64,000 nt of DNA from NCBI RefSeq assembly GCF_028736155.1, contig NZ_CP117879.1, positions 2,170,001-2,234,000 of the forward strand, read 5' to 3'. The notes below the pieces were generated by a model. The model was not told the origin of the DNA and ran no database searches. It saw only the letters and a list, made by a program, of their open reading frames with translations. The first letter of the stretch is position 1. Each line of letters begins with the position of its first letter. Below, one piece after another: positions 63,357-64,000 of the stretch. The stretch comes from Flavobacterium sp. KACC 22763 (GTDB lineage: Bacteria > Bacteroidota > Bacteroidia > Flavobacteriales > Flavobacteriaceae). The translations under genes were made by a program, and so were the position numbers.

Positions 63357-63537
63357 TTTAACGCAAAGAGCGCAAAGGTTTTTCGCAAAGTTCGCTGAGT
63401 ATTTTGAGTAAGATTTTACAAATCAAAGTTCGCAAAGATTTATGAATTTAACTTTGTGAACTTTTTTATTTTATAAAATTTAGCTTAAAAAAACCTTAGC
63501 GAACTTTGCGAAAAACCTTTGTGAACTCTGCGCTACA
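63357..63537. repeat. GCAAAG-type element, paired arms
   Basis: AACGCAAAGAGCGCAAAGG with TTCGCAAAGTTCGCT at the left pairs with AGCGAACTTTGCGAAAAACC and TTGTGAACTCTGCGCT at the right. It fills nearly all of the 297-base gap between the phosphoesterase gene and the T9SS protein gene, where I see no coding sequence. Confidence 0.75.
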
Positions 63538-63570
63538 AAAAAAAGGTCGTCAAAAAAATGACAACCTTTT
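63538..63570 (-). terminator. Terminator of the T9SS-sorted protein gene
   Basis: AAAAGGTCGTCA and TGACAACCTTTT form a stem with one mismatch that becomes a G-U pair when read on the minus strand, so it fits a minus-strand terminator for the gene ending at 63630. Confidence 0.65.
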
Positions 63571-63629
63571 CATCACATTAAAACCTAAAATTTAATGTAT
63601 CTAAAACCATTATGGCAAATGGGTTAGTA

Positions 63630-64000
63630 TTATTTTTTAATAAAACGTCTTACCGTTTTTATTCCGTTTTTTTCCACCGAAATAAGATAAATTCCTGTTT
63701 TTAAAGTTGAAACATCAATACTGTTATTGTTTACAGTTTGAGAAAAAACAGTTGCGCCGCCTTCTGTGTTGATGACATTTACATTCCCGCCAGAAACCTC
63801 TGTGCTAAAGTAAAGCTGACTTTCGGTTGGATTTGGATAAACTTCCAAACTTGCTATGGATTGTTCTGTAGTTGGTGCAGCTGCTCTTGCCGTTGAACCC
63901 GATTTAGTAATTTTAAACCAGTTTATATTGGCACCAGAAGCCTGAATGTAAATTCCGAAATTGTACGTTCCTGCATTTACGTTTACCGTCTGAGAAATCG
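63630..64000 (-). CDS. T9SS-secreted protein with CBM6-like end, N-terminus outside window
   Basis: The frame is open from the right edge (64000) to the stop at 63630, about 123 residues visible. The first part reads VNVNAGTYNFGIYIQASGAN, then INWFKITKSG, which resembles the last strands of a CBM6-type carbohydrate-binding module. The C-terminal 75 residues (LEVYPNPTESQLYFSTEV through GIYLISVEKNG to RFIKK) are a type A T9SS sorting domain. It is therefore a secreted, probably enzyme-linked, surface protein. The catalytic part lies outside the window. Confidence 0.85.
   Translation of the reverse strand, partial: ISQTVNVNAGTYNFGIYIQASGANINWFKITKSGSTARAAAPTTEQSIASLEVYPNPTESQLYFSTEVSGGNVNVINTEGGATVFSQTVNNNSIDVSTLKTGIYLISVEKNGIKTVRRFIKK

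Overview
The window looks like a chromosomal segment of a Flavobacterium-type Bacteroidetes. The signs are low GC, TAnnTTTG promoter boxes with no strong ribosome-binding sites, a SusC/SusD pair under an ECF sigma/FecR switch, many lipoproteins, and a type IX secretion (T9SS) C-terminal sorting domain. I saw no rRNA, tRNA, IS transposase, phage genes or CRISPR array.

Layout. Bases 1-8510 (minus strand) hold exported glycoside hydrolases: a GH2 beta-galactosidase cut by the left edge, two GH43-like propeller proteins and a GH78 alpha-L-rhamnosidase. An AraC regulator and a divergent Fsr-like MFS exporter follow (8938-11072). Bases 11196-13569 form a small defence/toxin islet: a HEPN-like protein, a SymE-like toxin, a small XRE protein and an AbiGi-like protein. 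Bases 13768-33360 are a large sugar and sugar-acid region. It has an SSS symporter, a Gfo/Idh oxidoreductase, a beta-helix protein fused to a rhamnose-mutarotase-like domain and a GH28 pectinase. It also has a non-phosphorylated deoxysugar-acid branch (amidohydrolase, SDR, Zn-dehydrogenase, FAH hydrolase). Finally there is an unusual plus-strand operon in which two signal-less solute-binding-fold proteins flank two CaiB-type CoA-transferases, followed by Gfo/Idh, MaoC and a FucP-like symporter. Together the hydrolases and catabolic genes suggest use of rhamnose- and galacturonate-rich plant polysaccharide (pectin).

Bases 34358-42466 hold an RND efflux operon divergent from a LytS/LytTR two-component pair. 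Bases 42817-50740 hold a PQQ-type sugar dehydrogenase, thioredoxin-fold proteins, an immunity-protein-like cluster (45396-48541), a DsbA-like lipoprotein, a Nudix hydrolase and a CinA-like protein. Bases 51082-52750 hold small, possibly stress-related proteins. Bases 53059-63332 hold a sigma/FecR/SusC/SusD locus next to a secreted PI-PLC and a secreted metallophosphoesterase, suggesting a phosphorylated or phosphoinositide-like substrate. A CBM-like/T9SS protein runs off the right edge.

The most striking non-coding signal is a set of about ten families of palindromic intergenic elements that fill most long gaps, including gaps inside operons. Several are nested inside one another: one element sits within the arms of another whose uninterrupted copy is also in the window. 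The best candidate for an undescribed protein system is the solute-binding-fold/CoA-transferase operon at 25598-33360.
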